Assembly: GCA_019745415.1 (NCBI GenBank)
Contig: JAIETF010000007.1
Location: 1 to 64,000, forward strand
Length of the DNA: 64,000 nt
DNA from: Candidatus Obscuribacterales bacterium
GTDB taxonomy: Bacteria; Cyanobacteriota; Vampirovibrionia; Obscuribacterales; Obscuribacteraceae
Direction: 5' to 3'
In this document: positions 24,085 to 33,979 of the stretch, in pieces
How positions within the stretch are numbered: the first letter of the stretch is position 1
Layout of the letters: each line of letters begins with the position of its first letter
Notes under the pieces: generated by a model
Seen by the model: only the letters and a program-made list of their open reading frames with translations
What the model was told of the DNA's origin: nothing
Database searches by the model: none
Program-made: the position numbers and the translations under genes

Positions 24085-24273
24085 ATTCATTTCCAGCGAG
24101 CAACTCCCATTGACCCTCGTCCAAATCCTCTTCCGGAAGAGCCACCGACCACTCCTCCGGGCAAGACTGCAACCACTCTTTCAGGTACTCCAGTTGATTC
24201 AGGTTTGCCTCCATCTTTACTGGATCCGTTTCTGGAGCCGTTCAATGACTATTGGGATCGCTATCCTAAGTGA
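24085..24273 (+). pseudogene. proline-rich C-terminal gene fragment
   Basis: Directly after the transposase break the frame reads ATPIDPRPNPLPEEPPTTPP, then LPPSLLDPFLEPFNDYWDRY and a TGA at 24271. The composition looks like the end of a secreted or Rhs-like protein. Its upstream part has been replaced by the transposase fragment. The family is not recognised. Confidence 0.35.
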
Positions 24274-24275
24274 GA

Positions 24276-24680
24276 CTAAAGCGTACCTATGCCACTTGTA
24301 TCACCAAAGATCACTAAAAGTAAGCTGGTAGGAGAGTTCAGCTCCTTATTGGATAGACCAAGCTCGGAAAATGCGAGCGTTCCTTGATGGACTGAACCAT
24401 CCCTTCTGTTAATTGACACGCGAAAAGCAACAGTGTCTTGATTGCTGCGGAGGTAGCTGCATAGCTCCGCAGCAGTCCTTTTCGTGACGATTAAATCAGT
24501 TATATTAAGGGGTTCTTTTGTTACGGGAGCATTGCTACGGTTAACAAATGCATTCTCTCTATCATCGATTCCTAGAACCCTTCCTGAACATCCATCAATC
24601 ACAATTAGGCTTGCAGGAAACGAGTTGAAAATGGACTCAATTCTACGAAGCGAATCAAGTACTGGCTTCAGTTCGAACAT
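24276..24680 (-). CDS. PAS-like sensory domain protein
   Basis: A 134-aa protein with AAGGAGAG just before its ATG, so it is likely translated. It reads as a single PAS domain: LRRIESIFNSFPASLIVIDG, GRVLGIDDRENAFVNRSN, then NITDLIV and a VAFRVSINRRDGSVHQGTLA strand pair. No kinase, GGDEF or HTH output is attached, so it may be a truncated sensor or a single-domain partner. Its stop is 2 bp from the end of the proline-rich remnant, a sign that its 3-prime side lies at a rearrangement junction. Confidence 0.5.
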   Translation of the reverse strand: MFELKPVLDSLRRIESIFNSFPASLIVIDGCSGRVLGIDDRENAFVNRSNAPVTKEPLNITDLIVTKRTAAELCSYLRSNQDTVAFRVSINRRDGSVHQGTLAFSELGLSNKELNSPTSLLLVIFGDTSGIGTL

Positions 24681-24825
24681 ATTGAAACTCTCCTTACATT
24701 AAAGCCTGGGAAATCTGCTTTTAACTTCATCTCAAGTTATTAAGGCACTCCATCACCTTGTGTTTCATTACCCGCAAGATCTCTAGAGTACCCTTCATCT
24801 CCGAGGCGTTTGCAGCATCCTGTCG

Positions 24826-25040
24826 TTAGCGTTCTTCTTCTATAGATTTTCCACAAGTTTCTGAAGCTGGTCGATCTAAACATAATGACCAACAAATATT
24901 AGGCTTGGTTGACATTCTTTCTACTTCATGGTCGTAGGCTTCAATTTCTGCTTCCAATTGACCGATTGTCTGCTGAGCGTCGTGGTCTGATAACCAACAA
25001 TATACGGTGTCCTTGCGGACCCTAGCCTGAAGACAGCTCT
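24826..25040 (-). pseudogene. helical ORF remnant on the minus strand
   Basis: The minus frame from about 25040 to the TAA at 24826 encodes VRKDTVYCWLSDHDAQQTIG, QLEAEIEAYDHEVERM and a Cys-containing tail CWSLCLDRPASETCGK. There is no good start; an in-frame TAG lies just upstream. The composition suggests the end of a decayed gene. No family is recognised. Confidence 0.25.
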
Positions 25041-25055
25041 GCTATCTGTCTGCAG

Positions 25056-25074
25056 AATGGGCTTGCCCCATTTT
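25056..25074 (+). terminator. short terminator-like hairpin
   Basis: The stem is AATGGG/CCCATT with a CTTGC loop followed by ttt. It lies about 100 bp upstream of the 1631-aa gene and may insulate it from the accessory region. Confidence 0.45.
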
Positions 25075-25171
25075 ATTCAGATTTGACAGCCTGGCAGATA
25101 GTATTCCAGCACTCTCCCCTGTTTCTTATTAGGGATGGCAAATACCCCGCCTTAGAGGTTTTCTACTATCT

Positions 25172-28100
25172 ATGGACAGCATCTCAGATTTCAAAAAAGC
25201 AAAGCCCTCAGAAACTTTCATCAATGACAGCCTGCACGCAGAAATTGCGAAGGGGAAGAGCGAGCGCAGCACAGAAAGCAACGCTTCAAAGCCAGTAGAG
25301 AAAAGTAAAGAAGAGAATGAAAGCAGCAAGCCTAAGGACGACGGAAAACATAATGGATTTGCTTATGAGCTAGGCCACTCCGCGCTCTATTCGGCGGTGC
25401 AAGCACCAGTAGAAGGCATGGCGCAGACATTTGATCATACTTTGGGCAAGCCTTTTGGCACCAAGCTATACGAAAAGAGCAAAGACTTACTTGTCAGTGC
25501 TCCGCAAGCGACCGACTTTGGTAGCGCCGAATGGCACGGACAAACTATTGGTGGTGCAATCGGCGTGATTCCATGGTTTATGGCCTGCAGAGGAGCAGTC
25601 AGGGGACTAGCAGAGAAAACTGCCCTAACAAAGTCTCTAGTGGTGGGTGTGGACGAAGCTGCCGGCGCAAAAATGTTCTCTTCGATAGGAGCAAAACTAT
25701 CGCTTGAGGGCGGAATAACCGGAGCAGTATATGCTGGAGCATTTAAGTCGGTCGAATATCAAGGAGGGGAACACAACTATTGGAAAGCGAAGTCTGGAGC
25801 TATGGTGCAAGATTTTGCCACATTCGGCACACTGACAGCTTCCACCTTGGGTATTTCAGGTGCATTAAGCAAAGGCTTGGCGCCATTAGCCGAAAGAAGC
25901 GAACTGGCAGGAAAACTGGTACCCAAAACGGTGGCTATGACCTCTGGCGCACTTAGCGGCATACCGGCGGCGGCGGCAGAGTTGGGTACGCAGTACGCCT
26001 TATCCGGCGGAGAATCGAAGATTAGCCAGGATAATTTCATTCAAAGCGCCTATTCATTTGCTGTAGCCGGTTCGGCCCTGGCGTCGTTGCACCCATCGGT
26101 CAAAAGGCTCCAACCGGAAACAAAACAAATAGTTGAAGCAGGCGAATCGGCAACTCAATTGAAGGGTGCTTCGGAAAAACAATCACTTCCGAGCGAGGCT
26201 CCGAGCGAACTACATAAAGTCAACCACAAAGCCAACAAACAATCTGAAGAATTTTCGGTATATGAACTAGGGAAACACGACTTTGGTAAGTATGCATCAA
26301 CAAAGCAAATGTTTATATTCACAGATCAACCTGAAATATCAACTAAATCTTCATACGAATTGGCTGGCAATATGCGTTCGATCGAAGCACCACCTTTCTC
26401 AATCTCATTAAAAGAGGCAGGAAGCCACTTTGATGGTCTGCCTACCGCCGGAGCGTTTCAACACTTTGTAGGTAGCAGAATGGTGGGAAACCTGCCTAAA
26501 GCCTTTATTTCAGAGCGTTGCCCCGAAGAACTGGCCTACTACAAACTAAACGATCTAGCGGAGGCGCTTCGTCAAATTGACGGTACTTTCCCTCCGCAGA
26601 AGAAATCGGGACTGGGCGCTCTGCAGATTGACCTACCTGCTACTGAGGTGCAATTTGGCGACAAGCAAATAAAAGTAGAAAAGATTGCTATTGGAGAGGT
26701 GGCCCATGTCTACAAATTAAGTCTGGGTCATGAGGATTATGCATTTAAGGTTCCAACCGATCCTGCTCGCCACGACATTCACGGTAGTGCAGCGGAGACT
26801 GCGGCCTTTGCCCTACTTTCTAAACACAAAGTCAGCAATCTAATCGATTTCCATGCTGCCAACGTTGGCAAAAGCGGATGGATGTTAACTGAGTTTGTTG
26901 ACAGAGCTAAGCATCGCGAGGGAGAGCCTATTGAAGCGGTGCTTGATCGCTATACACTAAAGCTTGGCGATGACTGGTCAGCGAACCGAGGACCGGGCAA
27001 TGTAGTCTGGGACTTGGGCGGACTAGAACCGAAGAACCTGAAGTCGCCTACCACCCTGGCTAAATTTGAGCAGCTTCTGCAAAGCCCTGAAGGTTCCCTA
27101 GTGGCAGGCCGAAAGGTAGACAGTTTGCCGAGCCAGGATGCTATAAAGACGGCTCTGGCGCTGGCACTAGAGCATTCAGACAACAACGGACAAGTGCCCA
27201 GAACTGCAGTTCGTCTATTAACCGACGCAAAAGATGTGAACGAAATTTTGGAAAAATCTCTGGAAAAAACTGGAGCGGCAGGAAGAGCGGCTTTCGAACT
27301 GGACAGATTGAAAGGTACGCCCTTCATTACAGAAAGGTTCTACCAAGCTATTGCAAATCCAGAGTCAAGGCTTGAAGCCGCGAAGTCGATTGACAAGCTA
27401 CCACCGCATGAACGCTATAGAGCATTTGAGACTGCCTTTGCATTTGGAGAGGCAAGACCCCTGGCAACACGGGCGATACCATCGCTCGCACCTGAATATA
27501 GGCAAGCTGCCATAACTATGGCAAAGCAAGACCCGGGTTCACTCTATGTCCTTATGGATATGAATCTGCTGAAGACTGAAAGTGCCAGTGACAAGGAGCG
27601 AGCATTCAAACTTTATTTAGACAAAAATTCTCTCTCAACGATAAACGACAGTGTTGCAATCAAAAGATCACTTGATGACTTTGCCGGAACGAATGATACA
27701 AAGCGCAGTGAATTTGCGCATTTATGGAAAGGTCTAAGCGCCGAACAAACCCACCTTAATGATAATCTGCTGGAAAATATTAGAGTCAATTGGCATAGAC
27801 TAAGTCGAGAACAGTGGAGAAAGCTCAGCGAGTTCGACCTAGCAAATCTTTTCGCTGTCAATGAACGCTACTCCTTGACCAGTGAAGGGTTCAACGAAGT
27901 CGCTGATAGACCAGACCTAAGACGCTACCTTGCACAGTCTCAAACTATCAGTGAGGTAAACGTAGATGCCTTGCTGGGCGGTATGTGGGATAAACTTCCG
28001 CCAGACTACAAGCGCCTTGAAGGTGCGGAAATGAAAAATGTTATAGCAGTCTGGAATATAGCCGACAAGAAAGACTGGGAAACGATACCGGCAAAGGAAG

Positions 28101-30067
28101 CCGCCGACTTAGCCAATAGTATAGGTAAGCTCGGACTAGCTAATGCGCTAGAAACTGCGCATCTCTTCAGACATGCCGATCTTCGCCAATGGGTGAAGGA
28201 GAATCTAGTTAGTCTTTCAAATGAGAGCTGGCAAACCAAACTGCTTATGTTTGGCGCATGGAAGAGTCTAACAGAGTCAGAAAAGAAACTGTCGTTTGAT
28301 GAACTTTGCAACAAAATAACGCTCAAAACCTTGGGACAAGAGCTATCCAAACTGGGAATCAAGCAAGACACGCTTAACTATATACTCGCTCTTACTGACA
28401 AAGATCTGCCTGGCAGAAAACTTATGAAGTCTATCTATTTCGCTCTTGCTACCGGTGACTGCAGCGAAAACGCCGCAATTCGCCAAAAGAGCATCAATCG
28501 AATTAACGAGTTAGCCAACCAGAAGGGTTCTGCAAGAGATTTCATTCCTGAGGCGATTATGGCGCATGTTTATTTGCAGTCCCTCTACTCTAACCGACCC
28601 GATATCTTGGCGAAAATAGACTCATTAGGGCTAACAAACTGGCATAAGTACGACCTGGGGCGCAAACTCACAGCAGAACCGAAGCAAAGTCAAGAAATCG
28701 CAACTAGAGCGATCATGAAAGGTTGGCTCGACCAAGCTCCAGACGTGTCACGCATCTGCAGCCTAGTGCGACTTGCGGCAGACGCAAAGTTGAACAATCG
28801 ACAAATAGACAACCTTATTGCTCTGGCTCCATCTGAAGAGAAACTTCAAGATATCCATCATTTAGCTTCCGAGCAGTCGGCGGCAAAGGAATATCTCAAA
28901 GCCAAACTTAATGAGCGACCAAGAGCAAGAGATTTAGAGCCAAACATACTGGCTGATAGAACTTATGTTTCCCAACTTGATGGCTATGAGCCAAGTGAGT
29001 TGGCAAAACTTGGTCAACTGGCTGACAGTGGACTATCTATGGTGCAAGTATCGCTATACAGCAAACTTGATAGAGAGCATCCACAACTCCTCAAAGATCT
29101 TTTGGCGGAGAACGCAACCACTGCGCAACTTAAGGACGTTATGCGCCTATCTGCATTTCCAGCGCCGCTATCTTTAGCTATCGCCAGGGGCTCGTGGAGC
29201 GGCAATTATAGGCTTCAGCAAGTGCTTGCAGGCTTGCGCGATTATGGTACCGGTAAGAATTTTCATGCCCTTCTCACCGACCACCTTGCCCAGGGCTTTC
29301 AACTAAATCGCACCGAGCTAACAAGACTTCAAAGAGAAGCTAAACAGGTTGGGTATAGTTTCCAAACAGAAGCAACTTTGCCGCAGCCACGCAATTTTCT
29401 AAAAGCTGCCGATACTTTTTTGGATGCAGCCGATGGCATTGAACGCTTGATTCCAAGCCATCAGCCTATAGTTTTGCTTGGCCGTGATGCCTGGCCGCTT
29501 CTACCAATACTGAAGGAGCGAGGCAGAAATGCTATGTATTTTCTATTCAGCCGTCTTCAGTATGATGATGAGTCAACCAAAAGGCAATGGCTGAAAGAAA
29601 TACCTCCAGGTGCCGCTGTTGTTGATACCGGTTTCAGTGGCAGCATCATTAAGGCAATTAAGAAATTCGATCCCACCATAGGTGGCTATCTTATGTCTAC
29701 CGATGGCAGTACTTTTCCGCGCTTGCTCGCCGATCCTAGAGAGCATCGCAGAAGAGTGCAAGATTTAGAAGATCTGCCTAAACTCATCTTCAGAACCAAC
29801 AGACATACTGAAAATGGTGGAGCCGTAGCCCGCCGCGATGCAAGCAGTAGAGATGGAGACGTCTCCCATATTGTTGTTAACAGATCTAGGTGGTGGGCAG
29901 AATACAACGCCAGGTCTCTGCTCAAGGCGGCAGGAATGCCGGAATGGACAGCCTGGAGGTATAGCACTTTTGTTGGTCTGACCCCACAGGAACGACTTGG
30001 GTTGTCGAATGAGCAGGCTGTGCAAAGACATTACGAAAGTGTACTCACGGCAAGGCAGGGAAGCTAA
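25172..30067 (+). CDS. giant 1631-aa protein with kinase-like and GRD/DTGFSGS-type domains
   Basis: A 1631-aa protein, unrecognised as a whole. The first 60 residues are charged and disordered. Residues about 65-300 are Gly/Ala-rich with hydrophobic helices (QTIGGAIGVIPWFMACRGAV). Residues about 480-640 resemble a protein-kinase fold: IGEVAHVYKL, a lysine in AFKVP (K526), ETAAF as possible helix C, MLTEFVDRA as hinge and NVVWDLGGLEP as possible Mg-binding end; the HxD loop is not clear. Residues 650-1400 are long helical repeats rich in L and K. At about 1430-1530 are LLGRDAWPLL and VVDTGFSGSIIKAIKK, similar to a HAD- or PRTase-like group. It may be an effector or signalling scaffold. It closes the accessory region on the right. 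Confidence 0.6.
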   Translation: MDSISDFKKAKPSETFINDSLHAEIAKGKSERSTESNASKPVEKSKEENESSKPKDDGKHNGFAYELGHSALYSAVQAPVEGMAQTFDHTLGKPFGTKLYEKSKDLLVSAPQATDFGSAEWHGQTIGGAIGVIPWFMACRGAVRGLAEKTALTKSLVVGVDEAAGAKMFSSIGAKLSLEGGITGAVYAGAFKSVEYQGGEHNYWKAKSGAMVQDFATFGTLTASTLGISGALSKGLAPLAERSELAGKLVPKTVAMTSGALSGIPAAAAELGTQYALSGGESKISQDNFIQSAYSFAVAGSALASLHPSVKRLQPETKQIVEAGESATQLKGASEKQSLPSEAPSELHKVNHKANKQSEEFSVYELGKHDFGKYASTKQMFIFTDQPEISTKSSYELAGNMRSIEAPPFSISLKEAGSHFDGLPTAGAFQHFVGSRMVGNLPKAFISERCPEELAYYKLNDLAEALRQIDGTFPPQKKSGLGALQIDLPATEVQFGDKQIKVEKIAIGEVAHVYKLSLGHEDYAFKVPTDPARHDIHGSAAETAAFALLSKHKVSNLIDFHAANVGKSGWMLTEFVDRAKHREGEPIEAVLDRYTLKLGDDWSANRGPGNVVWDLGGLEPKNLKSPTTLAKFEQLLQSPEGSLVAGRKVDSLPSQDAIKTALALALEHSDNNGQVPRTAVRLLTDAKDVNEILEKSLEKTGAAGRAAFELDRLKGTPFITERFYQAIANPESRLEAAKSIDKLPPHERYRAFETAFAFGEARPLATRAIPSLAPEYRQAAITMAKQDPGSLYVLMDMNLLKTESASDKERAFKLYLDKNSLSTINDSVAIKRSLDDFAGTNDTKRSEFAHLWKGLSAEQTHLNDNLLENIRVNWHRLSREQWRKLSEFDLANLFAVNERYSLTSEGFNEVADRPDLRRYLAQSQTISEVNVDALLGGMWDKLPPDYKRLEGAEMKNVIAVWNIADKKDWETIPAKEAADLANSIGKLGLANALETAHLFRHADLRQWVKENLVSLSNESWQTKLLMFGAWKSLTESEKKLSFDELCNKITLKTLGQELSKLGIKQDTLNYILALTDKDLPGRKLMKSIYFALATGDCSENAAIRQKSINRINELANQKGSARDFIPEAIMAHVYLQSLYSNRPDILAKIDSLGLTNWHKYDLGRKLTAEPKQSQEIATRAIMKGWLDQAPDVSRICSLVRLAADAKLNNRQIDNLIALAPSEEKLQDIHHLASEQSAAKEYLKAKLNERPRARDLEPNILADRTYVSQLDGYEPSELAKLGQLADSGLSMVQVSLYSKLDREHPQLLKDLLAENATTAQLKDVMRLSAFPAPLSLAIARGSWSGNYRLQQVLAGLRDYGTGKNFHALLTDHLAQGFQLNRTELTRLQREAKQVGYSFQTEATLPQPRNFLKAADTFLDAADGIERLIPSHQPIVLLGRDAWPLLPILKERGRNAMYFLFSRLQYDDESTKRQWLKEIPPGAAVVDTGFSGSIIKAIKKFDPTIGGYLMSTDGSTFPRLLADPREHRRRVQDLEDLPKLIFRTNRHTENGGAVARRDASSRDGDVSHIVVNRSRWWAEYNARSLLKAAGMPEWTAWRYSTFVGLTPQERLGLSNEQAVQRHYESVLTARQGS

Positions 30068-30128
30068 GGAGAAAAGAAAGGAAAACAAATAATTAGATCG
30101 GCTTAGCCTATGAAAATCAACATCTTGG

Positions 30129-32810
30129 CTATCTCAACTTAGTTCTCATGATCAGCTTGCGAAACTCCTCTGCGGCAAGCATGCTTATCATCAGTGGAAG
30201 CATCAGAAGCCAGAACTGCCAAGGCAAGGGCGCCGTGCCGAAGACCCTATGCCCGGTATCTGTATAGGTCAAAAGCAACATCAAAAGTATCTGAACTGCG
30301 ACGCCGATATTCAACAGCTTATTGCTGAATACTCCGATAGCAAATATAGACTTTCGCTCACTTCGACAAATAGAAGAATTCACTATCTGCATGCACATTA
30401 TGCCCATCAAGCATGCCGTGGTAGCCGCTCTATAGGCAGGGTCCGAAGCCGGCGGAGACTGCCCGTATCGCCATCCTCCCAGAGTAAAAACAAAATAGTA
30501 GCCGATCAGTGAGGCGGCAGATACCATGGCACCAAGATATAGATAAGCCTTTAGCAATAAGTAAGAATCGAACAACCCCTCAGAGCGCGAGCGTGGGGGT
30601 CTTTCCATAACAGCCGGGTCTGGCTGCTCGGTGCCCAAGGCAAGGGCTGGAAGTAAATCAGTACCCAGATCAACACTAAGTATCTGGATAATCGTCAGAG
30701 GTAGCGGGACTTTTAATAGAACGTAGGCTAAACACGGAACCAACTCAGCAATATTGGATGAAAGAACGTAAGTTAGGAACTTGCGAATATTGGAGAAGAC
30801 GGATCTTCCTTCTTCAACAGCATTGACGATACTGGCGAAATTGTCATCAGCAAGAACCATATCGGCAGACTCTCGCGCTACGTCAGTACCACTCAAGCCC
30901 ATGGCGATGCCAATATCTGCCGATTTAAGAGCCGGAGCATCATTGACTCCGTCACCGGTGACAGCCACGATATGACCCATTCTCTTTAAAGCCTGTACAA
31001 TTTGCATTTTTTGATCAGCATCAATTCTTGCAAATATGACTTCCTGCCGACCAAGCATAAGCTTTAGTTGTGCTTCCGTTAGCCTTTTCAACTCTGGACC
31101 AGAAACAACCACAGGCGAATCAGTTTGCACTAAGCCGATCTCTTTGCCAATAGCCAGTGCAGTACTGGGATGATCGCCAGTCAACATAATGACTCTGATG
31201 CCGGCCTTGCGACAACGCTCGATTGCACGAGGAACTTCAGAACGTGGTGGATCTTCCATAGCCACCAAACCAACTAAAGTCAACTGAGCTTCTAGGTCCT
31301 CCTTTTCATAGGTATGAGGCAAACTACGCCTACATAAAGACAATACTCTCAGTCCTTTGTCGGCAAGAGTTCTCTCTTCCTTCAAGATATCTTGCCGGTA
31401 TTGCTCGGTCAGCTCAGCAACACCAGTGCTCAAAAACAGCGAATCACATAAAGGAAGCAAAGTCTCCAGTGCGCCTTTGCTGTAGAGAACTAATCGCCCT
31501 TCGTCAAGAAGATGAACTGTGGTAAGCCGCTTGCGTTCTGAATCGAAAGGAATCTCATCAACCCGCTCTAACGAAGACAAAGTCGGATAATTGGCCCTGG
31601 CAAAGTCTACCAAGGCCAGTTCCATAGGATCGCCCAATAGTTGCTTGGAACCAGCTCTTTTGCCCTGTCTCGTATTTTCACAGTTAAGCGAGATCAAACA
31701 TAATTCTCTAAATGCTGTTTCAAATTCAGTGGCACTAACAATCTGCGCTTTCTCAAAACTTTGACCACATAAATACACCTGACTTACGGTCATCTTCCCT
31801 TCAGTGAGAGTCCCGGTCTTGTCAGTACAAATCACAGAGGCACAACCTAAAGTCTCGATAGAGGGAAGATTCCTCAACAAAGCATTTCTCTTCGCCATGC
31901 GTCGCGAACAGCTAGCCAGTGCCAGTGTCACTTCCGGCAATAGTCCTTCTGGTACAAGAGCAACAATTATTCCCACGGCAAAGACTATATTCGTCCAAAA
32001 TGCCATTCCTAACGACTGAGCCATAAGGAAGAAAAGTAAGCCTACACTGACGGCAATGCAGGCGATTATCCGACTTAGGCGAATAATCTCCAGTTGCAGG
32101 GGCGACAATGATTCATGGAAAGATGACGTCAAAGCGGCGATCTTGCCAAACTCGGTTTCCATACCAGTCGCAAATACAAAAGCCTTGCCATGACCGGCAA
32201 ATAATGATGTACCGGCGAGCAATACGTTCCCGCTCTGAAGAATATCTTCCTCCCTAGAATCTTCCGCACGTCTGGAGACTGCGGTCGACTCTCCAGTCAA
32301 GGCGGAATTATTGACTCGAATGCCGACCGCTTCAATCAGGCGACAATCAGCAGGTACAGAGTCTCCTTCTTCTAGGAGGATCAAATCACCAGGCACCAAA
32401 CTGGTTGCCTCTAGCTCACATAACTCGCCGTCACGATATACCTTCACCATTACCGGAATCATAAGCTTTAGAGCGGCAATTGACTCCTCGGCTCGGTACT
32501 CCTGCCAAAAGGAAAAAACCCCATTTACTAAAATCACCCCTAGGATGGCAAAACCCAGTAAGCCCATACCGCCGCCAGGCTCCTTCCATTCGGCGAAAAG
32601 GGCCAGTAGCGCACCACACCAAAGTATCAAAGCGAAAAAATGAGTAAAGCCTTGCAGGAAACGTGTGAAGAGAGACTTCTGCTTTACTTGCTTGATTACA
32701 TTGGGTCCAAACTCCGACTGGCGACGCCCTGCCTCTGCGCTGGCTAGTCCGGCTTCTGAAGTGTGCAGGCTTTGCATCAAGTCTTGCACAGATAGATGGT
32801 GTATCCTCAA
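30129..32810 (-). CDS. P-type cation-transporting ATPase (P2 class)
   Basis: An 893-aa ion pump. Order: Cation_ATPase_N (SVQDLMQSLHTSEAGL), TM1-2, actuator with TGES in NSALTGESTAVSRR, TM3-4 with the ion-site motif VPEGLLPEVTLALA, the phosphorylation motif ICTDKTGTLTEGKM, the nucleotide domain with KGALE, the hinge TGDGVNDAPALKSADIG, and six C-terminal TM helices. The VPEGLL-type TM4 motif is closer to Na,K-ATPase (VPEGLLAT) than to SERCA (IPEGLPA), so monovalent or mixed cations cannot be excluded. ATP hydrolysis drives cation movement across the inner membrane. The gene is convergent with the 1631-aa gene. Confidence 0.92.
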   Translation of the reverse strand: MRIHHLSVQDLMQSLHTSEAGLASAEAGRRQSEFGPNVIKQVKQKSLFTRFLQGFTHFFALILWCGALLALFAEWKEPGGGMGLLGFAILGVILVNGVFSFWQEYRAEESIAALKLMIPVMVKVYRDGELCELEATSLVPGDLILLEEGDSVPADCRLIEAVGIRVNNSALTGESTAVSRRAEDSREEDILQSGNVLLAGTSLFAGHGKAFVFATGMETEFGKIAALTSSFHESLSPLQLEIIRLSRIIACIAVSVGLLFFLMAQSLGMAFWTNIVFAVGIIVALVPEGLLPEVTLALASCSRRMAKRNALLRNLPSIETLGCASVICTDKTGTLTEGKMTVSQVYLCGQSFEKAQIVSATEFETAFRELCLISLNCENTRQGKRAGSKQLLGDPMELALVDFARANYPTLSSLERVDEIPFDSERKRLTTVHLLDEGRLVLYSKGALETLLPLCDSLFLSTGVAELTEQYRQDILKEERTLADKGLRVLSLCRRSLPHTYEKEDLEAQLTLVGLVAMEDPPRSEVPRAIERCRKAGIRVIMLTGDHPSTALAIGKEIGLVQTDSPVVVSGPELKRLTEAQLKLMLGRQEVIFARIDADQKMQIVQALKRMGHIVAVTGDGVNDAPALKSADIGIAMGLSGTDVARESADMVLADDNFASIVNAVEEGRSVFSNIRKFLTYVLSSNIAELVPCLAYVLLKVPLPLTIIQILSVDLGTDLLPALALGTEQPDPAVMERPPRSRSEGLFDSYLLLKAYLYLGAMVSAASLIGYYFVFTLGGWRYGQSPPASDPAYRAATTACLMGIMCMQIVNSSICRSERKSIFAIGVFSNKLLNIGVAVQILLMLLLTYTDTGHRVFGTAPLPWQFWLLMLPLMISMLAAEEFRKLIMRTKLR

Positions 32811-32960
32811 TACCTGAGCCCCAAAAGAGATAAGACCTTGCGCGCTGTGTTACTATCCAACTGCTGAACGAACAAATTGGATCTCTATCCTTCCATTCTG
32901 AAAGAACACCATGCGCAATTTTGCGTCGCTCCGGTGCAAGTGTACAAGATCTTCTCCACC

Positions 32961-33800
32961 ATGACAGACCAAGACAAAATCGAAGCAGCAATAGCAGAAG
33001 CCTTTACTCTCTACGTTGAGAACAAGCTTAGTGCCTACAGTTGGGGTTGGTCTAAACTGGAGGCACTTTGCGAAGAGGCGCCCCTCAACGCCTATAGTTG
33101 CATTCTGAAGATCACCGAGTCGCCTTCAAAACTAGTTGCTTCGGCGGTCGGCGCCGGCCCGCTGAAACGTCTACTAGAAGGGTCGGCAGCGCTTGTCATG
33201 CCGGCTCTAGAGCAAGACATCGTTGATAAAGACGGTCTCAGAACCGCTTTAGCGAGTGCCACGGCATTTGGCCTTTATACAGGAGACTTAGTCTTAGACG
33301 AGAAGTTAAGAGAAATACACGACAAGTTCGAGCTAACAGAACATTACAAAGATTTGTGCAAACTCAATTCATTTGATGGCGAAAACCTGACACAAAGCTT
33401 TCAATTTCAAGACGCCAGTCTGCTCTTCCAAGTCTGCAAAGCATCTAATAGCAACAATCTATACTTCGAGGTAAGCAACCAAGGAGGAAGCGATGCAGAC
33501 AAAATACGAATCTGCGGCGAGCTAAATCCAGAAGAGATTAGAAAATGGCTAAATGACTTGGAAGCAATCTATTGCAAGCTCCAGGGCAACTGCGAGATCA
33601 AGCTAGGCAACTCAACCTGCGCCATCTTTACACTTTCGGTAAGTAGTCTGGGCAGCCTAGCTGTGCAAGGCAACTTTTGGATTAAGTCATTTCTTATGCC
33701 ACATTCAATCGAGTTAGAAATTGATCAAACCTATTTAAAGACCCTAATCGAGCGCCTAAAAGAGGCTCTAAAAAGGGTAACATCTGAAGGCGTAACCTAA
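32961..33800 (+). CDS. hypothetical protein with DUF6869-like N-terminus
   Basis: About 280 aa from the ATG at 32961; an earlier start at 32877 would add a cysteine-rich, non-conserved stretch. The first 110 residues (YSWGWSKLEALCEEAPLNAY, VASAVGAGPLKRLLEG) look like DUF6869, a small helical domain often found singly or in immunity-like contexts. The C-terminal 130 residues form an unrelated beta-rich domain (CAIFTLSVSSLGSLAVQGNF). There is no signal peptide. It is divergent from the P-type ATPase with 150 bp between. The function is unknown. Confidence 0.55.
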   Translation: MTDQDKIEAAIAEAFTLYVENKLSAYSWGWSKLEALCEEAPLNAYSCILKITESPSKLVASAVGAGPLKRLLEGSAALVMPALEQDIVDKDGLRTALASATAFGLYTGDLVLDEKLREIHDKFELTEHYKDLCKLNSFDGENLTQSFQFQDASLLFQVCKASNSNNLYFEVSNQGGSDADKIRICGELNPEEIRKWLNDLEAIYCKLQGNCEIKLGNSTCAIFTLSVSSLGSLAVQGNFWIKSFLMPHSIELEIDQTYLKTLIERLKEALKRVTSEGVT

Positions 33801-33979
33801 GCGCGATACTTCTACCAAAAGCCAAGCAAAAGCTCTATAAATTCAGGCCCGCAGCCTATCGAGCAGACTTACAAAGGCGAAAAGAAGTTCGTTTTGATAG
33901 TGCCTGATTGAATCAACAGAGCTATCGGTAACCCTCTCTCAAAAGCATACTGTCGCTAGCAAGCAAAGAGTAGGCTACT

